Shown here one piece after another: positions 6,133-6,148 of a stretch of 6,148 nt of DNA. Where the stretch lies: NCBI GenBank assembly GCA_016932895.1, contig JAFGCA010000613.1, positions 1-6,148 on the forward strand. Reading direction: 5' to 3'. The translations under genes were made by a program, and so were the position numbers. The number at the start of each line of letters is the position of its first letter. Positions within the stretch are counted from its first letter, which is position 1. The notes beneath the pieces are model-generated. The model was not told where the DNA came from. It saw nothing but the letters and a program-made list of their open reading frames with translations, and made no database searches. The DNA is from Sedimentisphaerales bacterium (lineage in GTDB: Bacteria > Planctomycetota > Phycisphaerae > Sedimentisphaerales > SG8-4).

Positions 6133-6148
6133 CCGCCGCGGACGGCGG
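6133..6148. repeat. GC palindrome at the window edge
   Basis: CCGCCG (6133-6138) pairs with CGGCGG (6143-6148) around CGGA. The element touches the window end, so its arms may extend further. Confidence 0.45.

Larger units (their letters stand above)
5346..6148. other. Gene-free, GC-rich, palindrome-dense tract
   Basis: I see no gene in these 803 bases. The open frames on both strands are Arg, Pro and Ala-rich, lack ribosome sites, and run straight through inverted repeats, as expected of GC-rich non-coding DNA. The tract instead holds about a dozen inverted repeats of different sequence, from 5428 to the window edge; the clear ones are listed separately. Minor ones include AGCAC/GTGCT (5996-6014) and GTTTACC/GGTAAAC (5959-6034). 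None is followed by a T-run, so they are not standard intrinsic terminators, although the first could protect the 3' end of the beta-helix mRNA. No transposase, integrase, tRNA or CRISPR repeat is visible. Confidence 0.6.

Noticed and set aside
5824..6148. Open + strand frame from ATG 5824 to the window end, about 108 codons without a stop.
   Set aside because: There is no ribosome site. The product is Pro, Arg and Ala-rich with no glutamate and two aspartates, and the frame runs through four hairpins. Long open frames are expected by chance at this GC content.

Overview
This window looks like a piece of an uncultured bacterial chromosome, most likely from the PVC superphylum and perhaps Kiritimatiellota or a relative (Verrucomicrobiota, Lentisphaerota). 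That placement is inferred from protein style. It rests on a C25 (gingipain-family) peptidase with a 'GDWDINTNGVYGE' insert, and on a secreted beta-helix protein that ends in a choice-of-anchor-Q-like segment, thrombospondin type-3 calcium repeats and a terminal '...LFYRIRAER' domain. No rRNA, tRNA or taxonomic marker gene is present to confirm it.

All four genes lie on the + strand. At 2-391 is the 3' end of a gene whose product resembles the propeptide region of C25 peptidases. After an 18-base gap, 410-1714 encodes a secreted C25 cysteine peptidase catalytic domain with its own signal peptide. The propeptide and catalytic domain, normally one polypeptide, are therefore two genes here, cut at the domain junction. 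At 1753-3273 follows a UbiA-superfamily membrane prenyltransferase with about 230 extra N-terminal residues rich in membrane segments. The short gaps (18 and 38 bases) suggest these three are co-transcribed. After an 83-base gap holding a possible promoter, 3357-5345 encodes a 662-residue secreted parallel beta-helix protein with a cysteine ladder, calcium-binding repeats and a C-terminal beta domain. Its 3' end is more GC-rich than its 5' end.

The last 803 bases (5346-6148) contain no convincing gene. They are GC-rich and hold about a dozen different inverted repeats set almost end to end. Several have perfect 9-10 bp arms, and one forms a 70-base hairpin with about 26 base pairs. This palindrome-dense tract is the least explained part of the window.

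Functionally, three of the four products carry or belong to exported-protein families and the fourth is an integral membrane enzyme, so the window is an envelope and secretion locus. No direct link between the prenyltransferase and the protease can be shown from sequence alone.
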